Positions 38,977 through 47,181 of a stretch of DNA of 64,000 nucleotides are shown here, in pieces; positions within the stretch are counted from its first letter, which is position 1; the number at the start of each line of letters is the position of its first letter. The notes beneath the pieces were generated by a model. It ran no database searches. It saw only the letters and a program-made list of their open reading frames with translations, and was not told the DNA's origin. The DNA is from Rhodovulum sp. P5. GTDB taxonomy: Bacteria; Pseudomonadota; Alphaproteobacteria; Rhodobacterales; Rhodobacteraceae. The DNA is taken from NCBI RefSeq assembly GCF_002079305.1, contig NZ_CP015039.1, positions 1,323,501 to 1,387,500 on the forward strand, given 5' to 3'. The translations under genes and the position numbers were made by a program.

Positions 38977-40755
38977 TCAGCGACCGAAAAACAGCCGTCT
39001 GCCATCGGCCTGCAACGCGTTCAGCGGCACAGGCTCCAGGCTGTAGGTCCCGTCGATCAGCGCGTCGATCAGCGACCCCGCCGTGCGATAAACCGCCCCG
39101 CCCGCAAGATATTCAGGGCTGCGCATCGAAAAGCCCGGCGCATCCTCGTTCCGGAAATAGGCACGGAGCAGCGCCGCACTGCCGGGGGGCTGCGCAACGA
39201 CAAGCACCTCATCCCCGCCACGCGGTTCCGAGAAATCGGCGACAAGGGCGACGCAAGCGGGATTGCCATTGGCCGTGCGGGCCCGGCAGGCCTGCGCGAT
39301 CTGCTGCAACTCCCAAGGCCGGAGGCTTTCGAGCAGATCGCCGGGCAGGGTTGCGCCCTCGGGACGCACGGGCAGGCCCGACGCGATTTCCGCCCGCGCC
39401 CGCGCGCCGTCATCGATGCCGTCGCCATGATCAAAGGCGTGCCGGCTTTCGGCATCGTTCAGCAGCGCCAGCCGTTCGGCAAGGCGGGTGGCCTCCGGAT
39501 GCTCTGTCAGGGCCGCAAGCTGGGCCAGCGCCGCAGCGCCAGCGGGGCCCCAGTCGCGCCCGATGGTCCACAAATCCAGTTCGTCGGCGCTGGCCTTACC
39601 GGTTGCAAAGCGCGCGACCTGATTGTCGGCGGCGATCTTCTGCAAATTCAGAACCGGGGTGAAGACGGCCGCAAAGGTCGCAATCGCGACCAGCGCCATC
39701 AGGACATTTGCCCGCCTGATCCGCGCGGCCCATCCCCGCCCGCCCAGCAGCGACGCCGCATAGGCCAGCCCATAGCCCAATGCCAGACCGGCCAGCGCGT
39801 TGGCGAACACCCGATCCGGCGTCAGCCCGTATTGCTGAACGCGCAGCCAGATCGCGAACAGCGCAAGGCCCGCCAGCGCGGGCAGCAACAGCGACAGGCT
39901 CCACGCGAAAAAGCAGGTCAGCCGCCCGACCGGTCGATCCTCTCCCCCGGTGTCGAGCCCGCTGGAAATCAGCATCGTCGCGCCGAAGGCCATGGCCAGC
40001 AGAAGACCGGCGGCAGAGAATTCCCCGAAAAGCTGGGTCAGCCCGCGAAACGGCACCGCACCCAGAAACACGATAATGACGACCAGAACCACCGGCAGCA
40101 GAAGGCGCAGCAGCAACAGCAACAGTTCCGAAGAGATGTAGTCCGACAACTCTCCGACGACCGCGAGCGCCAGCCCCAGCGTCAGACCCGACAGCAGGAA
40201 CACGATTTCCCCACGTGCGATCAGGCGCGCGATCAGGTCGATGCCCACGATCTCCAACAGCGCGTTCGACAGGAACAGCACCGCCCAGACCAGCCCCACG
40301 AAGAGCCACGAGGCCGTAAAGCGCACGACGATCATCCATGACTGGTCGAACAGCACGGCATAGTCCGACCATCGCGTGCCACGGCCGATGGCGGCGATCA
40401 GGAACGGCAGCGGCAAGAACCACAACAGCGCGACAGCGGCCACCGGATGCCCGGTGTCGAGATAGACCGCCACCGTATCGAAGCGCAGGCTGGCCCAGGT
40501 CATCAACCCCGCCAGCGGCAGCGCAAAGACAGCCGCCGCCGCAAGCGCCGGCCAAAGCCGGAGCGGCCCCGCAAGCGCCAGCGCCGTGGCGAAGAACGCG
40601 GCGGCGAGGCTTCGCAGGAACAGCAATTGCCGCGGGGCATCCGCCAGATATCCCGGCGCGACATCGCGCAGCGCCCAGGCCGCCGCACCGCCCGCCAAGC
40701 CGATCAGGCCAAGGGCAATGCGCCCGGTCAGCGGCGATGCCGTGGCGCCGGTCAC
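38977..40755 (-). CDS. DUF4153 family membrane protein
   Basis: 592 residues. The first about 390 residues form ten or more hydrophobic helices (GLIGLAGGAAAWALRDV, AVALLWFLPLPFLIAAIG, LLLLLLRLLLPVVLVVIIVF, LLAMAFGATMLISSG). The remaining C-terminal part is soluble and extracytoplasmic or cytoplasmic (SRHAFDHGDGIDDGARARAE to LQADGRRLFFGR). Matches the DUF4153 family; function unknown. It begins with GTG overlapping the HAD gene stop (GTGA). Confidence 0.82.
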   Translation of the reverse strand: MTGATASPLTGRIALGLIGLAGGAAAWALRDVAPGYLADAPRQLLFLRSLAAAFFATALALAGPLRLWPALAAAAVFALPLAGLMTWASLRFDTVAVYLDTGHPVAAVALLWFLPLPFLIAAIGRGTRWSDYAVLFDQSWMIVVRFTASWLFVGLVWAVLFLSNALLEIVGIDLIARLIARGEIVFLLSGLTLGLALAVVGELSDYISSELLLLLLRLLLPVVLVVIIVFLGAVPFRGLTQLFGEFSAAGLLLAMAFGATMLISSGLDTGGEDRPVGRLTCFFAWSLSLLLPALAGLALFAIWLRVQQYGLTPDRVFANALAGLALGYGLAYAASLLGGRGWAARIRRANVLMALVAIATFAAVFTPVLNLQKIAADNQVARFATGKASADELDLWTIGRDWGPAGAAALAQLAALTEHPEATRLAERLALLNDAESRHAFDHGDGIDDGARARAEIASGLPVRPEGATLPGDLLESLRPWELQQIAQACRARTANGNPACVALVADFSEPRGGDEVLVVAQPPGSAALLRAYFRNEDAPGFSMRSPEYLAGGAVYRTAGSLIDALIDGTYSLEPVPLNALQADGRRLFFGR

Positions 40756-41474
40756 GCGCTTGGCCCGGGGGCGGGGCCCGCCAACCGGTCCAGCAGGGCG
40801 GGCAAATGCCCGATATCGGGCAGAACCGCATCGGCGAGATCGGCCAGACCCTCGGCCCGGGCAAGACCGGTCAGAACCCCCACGGTCATCATGCCCGCCG
40901 CGCGGCCCGCATTCAGGTCATGGCGGCTGTCGCCCACCATCATCACCTCGCCCGCACCCCGCCCGGTTTCCCGGGCAAAGGCCAACAGAGGGCCGGGATC
41001 GGGCTTTGCACCGTGGCCACTGTCGCAGCCGGCAACGAAATCGAAACGTGCAAGGATTCCCGCACCGTCCAGATGCGCGCGCGCGGGACCCTCTGCATCG
41101 TTTGTCACGACACCGAGTGTCAGACCCCGCGCGGCAAGGCGTTCCATCAGCGGATCAAGTGGCACGGCCGGAACCATGGGCGCGTGTTCCGCCGCATCGA
41201 TCAGCCAGTTGGCCAGTTCATTGGGCCGCATCTGCGGCAGATGCGGCATCATCACCCGCACCACGTCGCCGGGCGTGCCGGCAATCGCGGGGCTGGACGG
41301 CAGGAAGCAGCCACTTTCCACATCGAAGCCCAGCGCCGTTGCAAGGGCCGCCTTGTCCGCAGCCTGCCGGGCCTCCAGGTCGTCCAGAATACCGGCCGCC
41401 CAGCTTCCCCAACTGCGGTGGAAATCGAAAAGCGTGCCATCCTTGTCGAAGAGAATTGCCGTGATCGCGACCAT
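40752..41474 (-). CDS. HAD-family phosphatase, phosphoglycolate phosphatase-like
   Basis: 240 residues with HAD motifs: ILFDKDGTLFDF (nucleophile Asp), LGVVTNDAEG (motif II), the conserved lysine in GAKPDPGPLLAFA and VMMVGDSRHDLNAGRAAG (motif IV). Gph-like proteins hydrolyse 2-phosphoglycolate or other small phosphates; the substrate is not certain. The ATG at 41474 was chosen because VAITAILFDKDGT fits the family; the frame runs to 41528. Overlaps the DUF4153 start by four bases. Confidence 0.88.
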   Translation of the reverse strand: MVAITAILFDKDGTLFDFHRSWGSWAAGILDDLEARQAADKAALATALGFDVESGCFLPSSPAIAGTPGDVVRVMMPHLPQMRPNELANWLIDAAEHAPMVPAVPLDPLMERLAARGLTLGVVTNDAEGPARAHLDGAGILARFDFVAGCDSGHGAKPDPGPLLAFARETGRGAGEVMMVGDSRHDLNAGRAAGMMTVGVLTGLARAEGLADLADAVLPDIGHLPALLDRLAGPAPGPSA

Positions 41475-41558
41475 CTGCACACCGTATTCCGCGCCGTCAC
41501 GACCGTCTTGCCGACTGCGGTCTGGCAATGCAATCGCCGTGTGGCCCGTTTTGCCCGA

Positions 41559-41837
41559 TCACGTCCAGTGCGGGTCGTTTCCGCCGGGCAGGTCCGCGCG
41601 GGCCTGCAGCAGCGCCTCCCCCGGCAGCCCCTCTGCCTGGCAGAAGGCGATGACCCAGGCATCGTCCATCAGCAGGAAGTCGAGGATCGCGGCCAGCATC
41701 TCGGGATCGTCTGCCCGGTGCAGCAGATCCTCCTGCGCAAGGCCCGTGGAGCCCAGGAACACGGGCCGCAACTCGTCATGGGCAACCAGCCATGCAAGTG
41801 CCCGCAGTGCCACAACTTCGCCGCTTTCCCTAACCAA
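41559..41837 (-). CDS. DUF3572 family protein
   Basis: 92 residues matching DUF3572: ALRALAWLVAHDELRPVFLG, DPEMLAAILDFLLMDDAWVIAFC and QARADLPGG. Function unknown; the family is alphaproteobacterial. It appears to start with TTG at 41837, with AGGAG six bases upstream and an in-frame stop further up, so no ATG is available before the conserved region. The start codon and ribosome site lie within a perfect inverted repeat (41831-41861). It diverges from pleD. Confidence 0.82.
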   Translation of the reverse strand: MVRESGEVVALRALAWLVAHDELRPVFLGSTGLAQEDLLHRADDPEMLAAILDFLLMDDAWVIAFCQAEGLPGEALLQARADLPGGNDPHWT

Positions 41838-41861
41838 TTCCCACTCCTGCTCAATTGGTTA
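41831..41861 (-). repeat. Perfect 9-base inverted repeat over the DUF3572 translation start
   Basis: TAACCAATT and AATTGGTTA separated by 13 bases. In the minus-strand transcript the UUG start codon lies in the 3' arm and the AGGAG ribosome site in the loop, so the hairpin could limit initiation. The arms could also be a protein-binding palindrome. Confidence 0.6.
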
Positions 41862-41915
41862 AAGGCTTTGTTAACACTTGGGCCGCAAGACTGCAGCATA
41901 GAAGACCGTTTAACC
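41859..41915. promoter_or_regulatory. CtrA-like TTAA motifs upstream of pleD
   Basis: GGTTAAAGGCTTTGTTAAC carries two TTAA half-sites eight bases apart (41859-41874), one more than the usual TTAA-N7-TTAA spacing of the alphaproteobacterial regulator CtrA. A further TTTAACC occurs at 41910. The promoter hexamers of pleD are not obvious. Assignment to CtrA is inference. Confidence 0.35.
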
Positions 41916-41951
41916 AGTGTTTCATTTCGTCTTTCCCAAGGAGGGCCTGCG

Positions 41952-43355
41952 ATGTCCCGGCGAATACTGATCGTCGATGACGTGGCAACGAACCGGATCG
42001 TCATGAAAGTGCGTCTGAGCGACGCCCATTACGAAGTGTTGCAGGCCAGCGATGGCCAAAGCGCGATCGAGATCGCGCGGCGTGAAAAACCCGACCTGAT
42101 CCTGCTGGACATGACGCTGCGCGACATGGACGGGACAGAGTTCTGCCGCCGCCTCAAGGCGGATCAGGACACCGCAGCCATTCCGCTGATCGTTGTGACT
42201 GCGGCCACCGGGACCCGGGCAAAGATGGCCGCCTTGCAGGCCGGCGCGGACGAATTCCTGTCCAAGCCCCTGGACGAGATGATCCTGCTGGCCCGCGTGC
42301 GCAGCCTGCTGCGCGCCCGCGAAACGGCCGAGGAACTGGCCCTCCGCCACGGCACGCAGCGCATGCTGGGCTTTGGCGAGACGCCGGAAACCTTCCTGCC
42401 GCCCGGCGAAATCGCTCTGATCGGCGCCGATCCGCGGATCTCCCGCCGCTGGCGGACGGAACTGGACCCGCTGATTTCCGACCGCATCACGCCCATGACC
42501 CGGGCCGAGGCCCTGCAACCTGCGGCAAGCGACCAGACCCCCGACCTTTACGTGATCGACGCCGATCTGGCACCGGAGGGAACGGGGCTGCGCATGCTTA
42601 GCGAATTGCGGGCGCGCAGCGAAACCCGCTATGCCGCGATCCTTGTCGTGGTGCCAGAGGCCGCGCGCGATACCGCAGCGATGGCGCTGGACCTGGGCGC
42701 GAACGACCTGATCACGGCCCCGGTCGACCCGCAGGAACTGGCCCTGCGGATCAAGACGCAACTCAAGCGCAAGCGCCAGGCCGACAGCCTGCGGGCGACC
42801 GTTGAAAACGGCCTGAGGCTTGCGGTGACCGACCCGCTGACCGGCCTTTTCAACCGCCGCTATGCCCTGCCCCATCTGGCCCGCATCGCGCAGCGGTCCG
42901 CGGAAACCGACCGAAGCTATGGCGTGATGCTGCTGGACATCGACCGCTTCAAACGGGTGAACGACACCTACGGGCATGCCGCCGGCGATGCAGTTCTGAC
43001 CGCGGTGGCGCAACGCCTGCGCGACAACCTGCGCCCGGTCGACCTGATCGCCCGTATCGGCGGAGAGGAATTCATGGTCGCCCTGCCCGACAGCGATACC
43101 GACTATGTCTGCCAGATCGCCGAACGCCTGCGCCACGCCATCGAGGAACGCCCGGTCCCCCTGCCCAACGGTCACGACGCGATCAAGGTGACTATCAGCA
43201 TCGGCGCCGCGATCAGCGAAGGCCGGCCGCCGGCCGCCGAGACGGACGATCTGGAATCAGAGGTCCGCGTGCTGATGGACCATGCCGACCGCGCGCTTTA
43301 TGGCGCCAAGGCGTCGGGGCGGAACACCGTCGAAATCAGCCAGACGGCGGCCTGA
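41952..43355 (+). CDS. pleD: PleD-type response regulator diguanylate cyclase
   Basis: 467 residues: a receiver domain with ILIVDDVATNR and phospho-acceptor Asp in LILLDMTLRDMDG, a second, degenerate receiver (DLYVIDADLAPEGTG, about residues 150-280), and a C-terminal GGDEF domain (DPLTGLFNRRYALPHL, LLDIDRFKRVNDTYGHAAGD, RIGGEEFMVAL). An inhibitory RxxD (RPVD) lies five residues before GGEEF. In Caulobacter PleD drives c-di-GMP production at the swarmer-to-stalked transition. The domain order is identical. A hairpin terminator follows the gene. Confidence 0.93.
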   Translation: MSRRILIVDDVATNRIVMKVRLSDAHYEVLQASDGQSAIEIARREKPDLILLDMTLRDMDGTEFCRRLKADQDTAAIPLIVVTAATGTRAKMAALQAGADEFLSKPLDEMILLARVRSLLRARETAEELALRHGTQRMLGFGETPETFLPPGEIALIGADPRISRRWRTELDPLISDRITPMTRAEALQPAASDQTPDLYVIDADLAPEGTGLRMLSELRARSETRYAAILVVVPEAARDTAAMALDLGANDLITAPVDPQELALRIKTQLKRKRQADSLRATVENGLRLAVTDPLTGLFNRRYALPHLARIAQRSAETDRSYGVMLLDIDRFKRVNDTYGHAAGDAVLTAVAQRLRDNLRPVDLIARIGGEEFMVALPDSDTDYVCQIAERLRHAIEERPVPLPNGHDAIKVTISIGAAISEGRPPAAETDDLESEVRVLMDHADRALYGAKASGRNTVEISQTAA

Positions 43356-43401
43356 AAGGCCCTGCGGGCGATCCCCTTCGACCATCATCTACAGACGTGA
43401 A

Positions 43402-43432
43402 AAGGGGCCGCAGATCGGCCCCTTGTCGTTTT
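43402..43432 (+). terminator. Intrinsic terminator of pleD
   Basis: Stem AAGGGGCCG / CGGCCCCTT with a 5-base loop, followed by GTCGTTTT, 46 bases after the pleD stop. It also lies 34 bases beyond the end of the convergent metal-sensor gene and may serve both sides. Confidence 0.8.
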
Positions 43433-43465
43433 CCGGTTGTTTGCGGGCTGGCCGTTCGGTCTGCC

Positions 43466-43966
43466 CTACCGTCCCCGGTCGTGGGGCGGCGGACCTCGGC
43501 GCAGGGTCCGTTCCAGCCGGTCCGCAAAGTCGGCCCGCTGCTCGGGCGTCATCGCCTCAAGGCGTTTGAGGAAGACCTCGCGCGTCAGCGTCACCCGGTC
43601 CTGTATGCGGGTATGCTGCGCCTGCAAAAGATCGCGCACCCGGTCGCCATCATAGGGCTCTGCCCTCAGGGCTGCCAGAACGTCACCGAACGCGGCGCGC
43701 ACGGCCTTTCGGTTTTCTTGCAGGCGCGGTGCTTGCTCGCGGAAAGCCTGGCGGAGCGCCGCGCGATCCTCGTCACCGAAAGCCCGGCCGTAGGGGCCGA
43801 ATTCCCTGAGCGACGGGTCCCCGCGCATCGGGCCGCCCGGCCGGTGGCTGATGATCGCCCCGGCGACGATGCCAACGATCAACAGGTTGAGCGTGAGGCT
43901 GATCCCCAATGTCACGCGGAGCCAGGGCGGCGTGCCGCGGTTTTGAATGTCGGTCGTCTCGGCCAC
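43466..43966 (-). CDS. Periplasmic heavy-metal sensor, CnrX/Spy-like
   Basis: 166 residues: one N-terminal membrane anchor (LRVTLGISLTLNLLIVGIVA) and a helical periplasmic domain rich in Arg and Gln (REQAPRLQENRKAVRAAFGD, LEAMTPEQRADFADRLERTL), typical of the Metal_resist family that includes CnrX and relatives of Spy/CpxP. It begins with GTG, preceded by GGAGGG at six bases, two bases after the restored stop of the anti-sigma gene. With the sigma and anti-sigma genes it forms a CnrYXH-like signalling set. The metal is not known. Confidence 0.8.
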   Translation of the reverse strand: MAETTDIQNRGTPPWLRVTLGISLTLNLLIVGIVAGAIISHRPGGPMRGDPSLREFGPYGRAFGDEDRAALRQAFREQAPRLQENRKAVRAAFGDVLAALRAEPYDGDRVRDLLQAQHTRIQDRVTLTREVFLKRLEAMTPEQRADFADRLERTLRRGPPPHDRGR

Positions 43967-43968
43967 GA

Positions 43969-44339
43969 TCAGCCCTCCGCCAGATAGGTATCGAGATCGG
44001 GCATCATGTCGGCCATGTCATAGCCGCCGCCCAGAAATTGAGTGGTGTAGGTGTCAAGGGCCCCGGGGCGGCATAGCCGATCCAGAGCCCGAAAAGCCCC
44101 GCCGTGGCGAGCCCGCCCATCGCCGGCCAGCCGCCAAGTGCCGCAACCAGTCCGGCCAGCACCCCGCGCGGGGCCGGGCGCGATCGCCTTGCGGAACGCT
44201 CAGGGGCCGGGGCGGGGCATGCGGCCATCGCGTCGTCCATCACCCGGTCCAGGAAGGCTGCGGAAGGCTCTGTCCTGTCGGTCCGGGCCGCCGCGAAAAG
44301 CGTGTCGAGTTCGCTGTCTGTCATCCGCTGCTCAGTCAT
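43969..44339 (-). CDS. Anti-sigma factor (CnrY-like), interrupted by a frameshift
   Basis: Short cytoplasmic head (MTDSELDTLFAAARTDRTEP, AAFLDRVMDDAMAAC), one membrane helix (GGLATAGLFGLWIGYAA) and a periplasmic tail. The open frame ends early at 44004. In the next frame the expected tail continues (TYTTQFLGGGYDMADMMPDL, then DTYLAEG) to a stop at 43969, two bases before the sensor gene. One missing base in the CCCCGGGG run at 44061-44068 would restore 123 residues. The start overlaps the sigma gene end by eight bases. It probably holds the ECF sigma factor inactive. Confidence 0.75.
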
Positions 44340-44916
44340 CTTCAAACCCCAGTTCCTGACGCCGGGGGGCAAGTGCCGCCGCCAGCGCCCGTTTGCCCCG
44401 CGCAGTCAGGCTTTCGACCGCCTCGGTGCTGATCTCCATGATTTCGGCAATCTCGGGGTTCGCCAGACCCTCGACATGGCGCAGGACGACCGCCTGCCTT
44501 TGCCGCGCTGGCAATGTGCCAAGCGCCTGTTGCAGGGCATCCACCCGGGCCGCCTGTTGCAGACGGGCCTCGGCCCCCGGTGCGTCGTCGGGCGGTTCGG
44601 GCACCTCGTCCAGCCCCTGCCCGCGCCGCCGGCGCAGCCGGTCGGTGCACAGGTTGGTGACCACGCGGTACAGCCATGTCGTGACCTTGGCCTCCCCCAC
44701 CCGCCAGTCGGGCGCCACGCGCCAGAGGCGCAGCATGGCCTCTTGCGCGACATCCTCGGCCTCGGCCCGATCGCCGGTCAGGCGTGCGGCATAGGACAGG
44801 ACCCACGGCGTCAACCGCATGGTCAGAACCCGCGCGGCCCGTGCATCGCCCCGCCCATAGGCGGTCAGCAGTTCTTCGTCAGAACTCTCGTTCACGGCAT
44901 CGAAAGGCATGTCCAT
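44332..44916 (-). CDS. ECF-type RNA polymerase sigma factor
   Basis: 194 residues with sigma region 2 (AEDVAQEAMLRLWRVAPDWR, VTTWLYRVVTNLCTDRLRRR) and region 4 (LPARQRQAVVLRHVEGLANP, EIAEIMEISTEAVESL). GGAGA lies five bases before the ATG. It is followed by its likely anti-sigma gene (8-base overlap) and a metal-sensor gene, and preceded by an EF-hand protein gene in the same direction. The regulon is probably this locus itself, by analogy with CnrH; that is inference. Confidence 0.9.
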   Translation of the reverse strand: MDMPFDAVNESSDEELLTAYGRGDARAARVLTMRLTPWVLSYAARLTGDRAEAEDVAQEAMLRLWRVAPDWRVGEAKVTTWLYRVVTNLCTDRLRRRRGQGLDEVPEPPDDAPGAEARLQQAARVDALQQALGTLPARQRQAVVLRHVEGLANPEIAEIMEISTEAVESLTARGKRALAAALAPRRQELGFEDD

Positions 44917-44958
44917 CCTGTCTCCGGCCTAGTGCGCACCCGTTCGCCCCGCAAGTCC

Positions 44959-44980
44959 GGCGGGGCAAAACTGCCCCGCC
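44959..44980 (-). terminator. GC hairpin after the EF-hand gene
   Basis: Stem GGCGGGGC / GCCCCGCC with a 6-base loop, 15 bases after the EF-hand gene stop and before the sigma gene. No T tract follows, so it may attenuate rather than terminate, or stabilise the upstream message. Confidence 0.45.
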
Positions 44981-44994
44981 AGCCCTGCACGCCG

Positions 44995-45891
44995 TTACCA
45001 GCGACCGCGCATCGGGCGGAAGTTCTGCGCCGCGGCACCGAATTCCTCCTTCGAGATCGACCCGTCGCCATCGGCGTCGATCCGATTGAAGATCATCTCG
45101 GGCCCCGGACGCGCGGCCATTTCCTCGGGGTTGAGCTTGCCGTCGCCATCGGCGTCCATCATCTCGACCAGCGCCTGCGCCCGTTCGGCACGGGCCTCGT
45201 CGCTGAGGGTCGGATCGCCGAAGCCGCCATAGTTCGGCGCGCCGTCACCCTGCAGACCGCCGAACATGCCATAGCCGTGGCCCATACCCTGACCCTGCCC
45301 CATCATGCCCGGGCGCGGCCCCATGCCATTGCCGGGACCCATACCGTTGCCCGGGCCCATCCCGCCGGGGGACATCCCACAGCCGGGCTGCATGCCGTAA
45401 CCTTGCCCCATGCCGGGGCCCATGCCATAGCCCTGCCCCATGCCGGGGCCCATTCCATAGCCTTGCCCCATGCCGGGGCCCATGCCATAGCCTTGCCCCA
45501 TGCCGGGGCCCATTCCATAGCCCTGCCCCATGCCCGGGCCCATGCCATTGCCTTGGCCCATGCCGGGCCCCATGCCATAGCCCTGTCCCGGGCCACGGCC
45601 GCCACGGCCCATGCCGCGCCCGTTCCGCATCGGCCCAAGCCCCTCGGCCTCTTCCGCCGAAATCAAGCCGTCCTTGTCGGTATCAAGCGACCCGAACCGC
45701 GCCTTGGCGCGGGCGGTGAATTCCTCAAGGCTGACCGTACCGTTGTCATCGGCGTCCATCCGGTCGAACATCATGTCGGCGCGGCTGTTCGCCACGGGCT
45801 GCGCCCCCGCCGGCAGGGCAACGAAAAGCACCGCAGCGGCCCCGGCAACCAGCGCCAGCTTCTGCGAAATCATTGATTTTCCATGTTTCAT
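44995..45891 (-). CDS. Secreted EF-hand protein with a Met/Gly decapeptide repeat
   Basis: 298 residues. A signal peptide (LALVAGAAAVLFVALPAGAQ) is followed by two EF-hands (DRMDADDNGTVSLEEF, DTDKDGLISAEEA), a long low-complexity region of GMGPGMGQGY-type decapeptides (about residues 92-190), and two more EF-hands (MDADGDGKLNPEEM, RIDADGDGSISKEEF). It should bind calcium in the periplasm, and methionine clusters of this kind can bind soft metals such as copper(I), which would suit the neighbouring metal-sensor locus; that is inference. The ATG at 45891 follows AAGGAGAAACGAA. Confidence 0.85.
   Translation of the reverse strand: MKHGKSMISQKLALVAGAAAVLFVALPAGAQPVANSRADMMFDRMDADDNGTVSLEEFTARAKARFGSLDTDKDGLISAEEAEGLGPMRNGRGMGRGGRGPGQGYGMGPGMGQGNGMGPGMGQGYGMGPGMGQGYGMGPGMGQGYGMGPGMGQGYGMGPGMGQGYGMQPGCGMSPGGMGPGNGMGPGNGMGPRPGMMGQGQGMGHGYGMFGGLQGDGAPNYGGFGDPTLSDEARAERAQALVEMMDADGDGKLNPEEMAARPGPEMIFNRIDADGDGSISKEEFGAAAQNFRPMRGRW
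45391..45594 (-). repeat. Tandem 30-base repeats coding for the Met/Gly region
   Basis: Between six and seven near-perfect 30-base units. On the plus strand each runs like CATGCCATAGCCTTGCCCCA then TGCCGGGGCC, with single-base variants such as CATTCCATAG. In frame they encode GMGPGMGQGY. Copy number is likely to vary between strains and could be mis-assembled. Confidence 0.85.
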
Positions 45892-46103
45892 TTCGTTTCT
45901 CCTTCTCTCCAAGGCCGTTCCGGACGCAAGCCTTGTGGCCCGCGTTCATCCACTTCTACGGAGGTCGAAACGCTTTCCGTCGCCCGGTGCGAAAGATTTG
46001 CGACATCCCGCCGCAAGGACAGCAGGCCACCTGTTAACGCATTCGCGAGTTATTAGATTCAAAATCAAACTTGCACGCAGAAACGCCCCGGAGGCGGGTC
46101 GAC

Positions 46104-46502
46104 ATGGCAACGACAGATATTGATATGCATGAAACGGGTCACCGGCCGCTTGGTTCGGCGCTGCTTCGTGGTTGGTGCAAACGCTGCCCGAGTTGCGGGG
46201 CGGGGCCGATGTTGTCGGGTTATCTTGATGTGCGGGAGCACTGCCCGGTCTGCATGGAAGAATTGCACCACCACCATTCCGACGATGGGCCCGCCTATCT
46301 GACGATCCTGATCGTGGGATTCCTGATGGCGCCCCCGATCGTGGCGGCGGTCATGGTGTTCAAGCCCGATCCGCTGGTGCTGACCTCGATATTCTCCATT
46401 GGCTGCGTCGCGCTGGCCCTGTACCTTCTGCCAAGGTTGAAAGGGGTCATGGTGGCACTGCAATGGGCCAAGAGGATGCACGGCTTCGGCCACAGGCGGT
46501 AG
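46104..46502 (+). CDS. DUF983 family protein
   Basis: 132 residues. An N-terminal zinc-ribbon-like part (CKRCPSCGAGPM ... EHCPVCMEELHHHH) is followed by two membrane helices (LTILIVGFLMAPPIVAAVMVF, LVLTSIFSIGCVALALYLLP). Matches DUF983, function unknown. CGGAGGCGGG precedes the ATG at 46104. Its 3' end overlaps the Nudix gene by 40 bases. Confidence 0.88.
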   Translation: MATTDIDMHETGHRPLGSALLRGWCKRCPSCGAGPMLSGYLDVREHCPVCMEELHHHHSDDGPAYLTILIVGFLMAPPIVAAVMVFKPDPLVLTSIFSIGCVALALYLLPRLKGVMVALQWAKRMHGFGHRR

Positions 46503-47173
46503 ACGGCCCGCCGATCCGCGATGCGGCCAGCGTGATCGTGCTGCGTGACACGGGCGGCGTGCCAAGCGTTCTGATGGGCCAGCGCGGCTCCTCTGCCGCG
46601 TTCATGCCCGACAAGTTCGTCTTTCCCGGCGGCGCCGTGGATGCCGAGGATGCGTCGGTTCCGCTGGCCTGCCCGCTCTCCCACTTGTGCGAAACCCGCC
46701 TCTCCCGGCATGCGGACCCGGACGTGGCCCCGGCCCTTGTCGCCGCAGCGATCCGCGAGCTGTGGGAGGAAACCGGGCTTGTCCTGGGGCAGCCCGGCGT
46801 TTGGCCCGGGCCCGCGCCCCGCGGATGGCGCGGGTTTGCCGACGCGGGTTTCCGGCCCTCGGCTGCAGGCGTTCATTTCGTGTTTCGCGCGATCACGCCG
46901 CCCGGCCGGCCGCGCCGCTTCGATGCCCGGTTTTTCCTTGTTGAGGCCGGATCGCTGGCCAGCGATCCCGATGATTTCTCGGGTGCCGAGGACGAGTTGC
47001 GCCACCTGCAATGGGTCCCCCTGTCCAAGGCGCGATCGTTCAACCTGCCCTTCATCACCGAGGTCGTGCTGGCCGAAGTCATGGCGATGGTCCGCAACGG
47101 CATGCCGCCCGCAAGCGTTCCGTTCTTCAACAACCTCGGTGAGCGGTCGGAGTTCCTTCGGATCGGCGCGTGA
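46463..47173 (+). CDS. Nudix hydrolase
   Basis: 236 residues. The Nudix box is split by about 35 residues, as in NUDT7/19-like proteins: FPGGAVDAEDAS, then AAIRELWEETGLVLG. These hydrolases cleave nucleoside diphosphate derivatives such as CoA esters; the substrate is not predictable. The only start before the conserved VIVLRD block is the ATG at 46463, which lies inside DUF983 and gives a 40-base overlap, suggesting coupling. Confidence 0.85.
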   Translation: MGQEDARLRPQAVDGPPIRDAASVIVLRDTGGVPSVLMGQRGSSAAFMPDKFVFPGGAVDAEDASVPLACPLSHLCETRLSRHADPDVAPALVAAAIRELWEETGLVLGQPGVWPGPAPRGWRGFADAGFRPSAAGVHFVFRAITPPGRPRRFDARFFLVEAGSLASDPDDFSGAEDELRHLQWVPLSKARSFNLPFITEVVLAEVMAMVRNGMPPASVPFFNNLGERSEFLRIGA

Positions 47174-47181
47174 GGCCGTCG

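Noticed and set aside
40338..41951. Plus-strand extension of the pleD frame upstream to 40338
   Set aside because: It runs antisense over the DUF4153, HAD and DUF3572 genes. The PleD receiver starts at the ATG at 41952.
45391..45594. CRISPR-like array
   Set aside because: The units are contiguous in-frame tandem repeats without spacers, inside a coding region.
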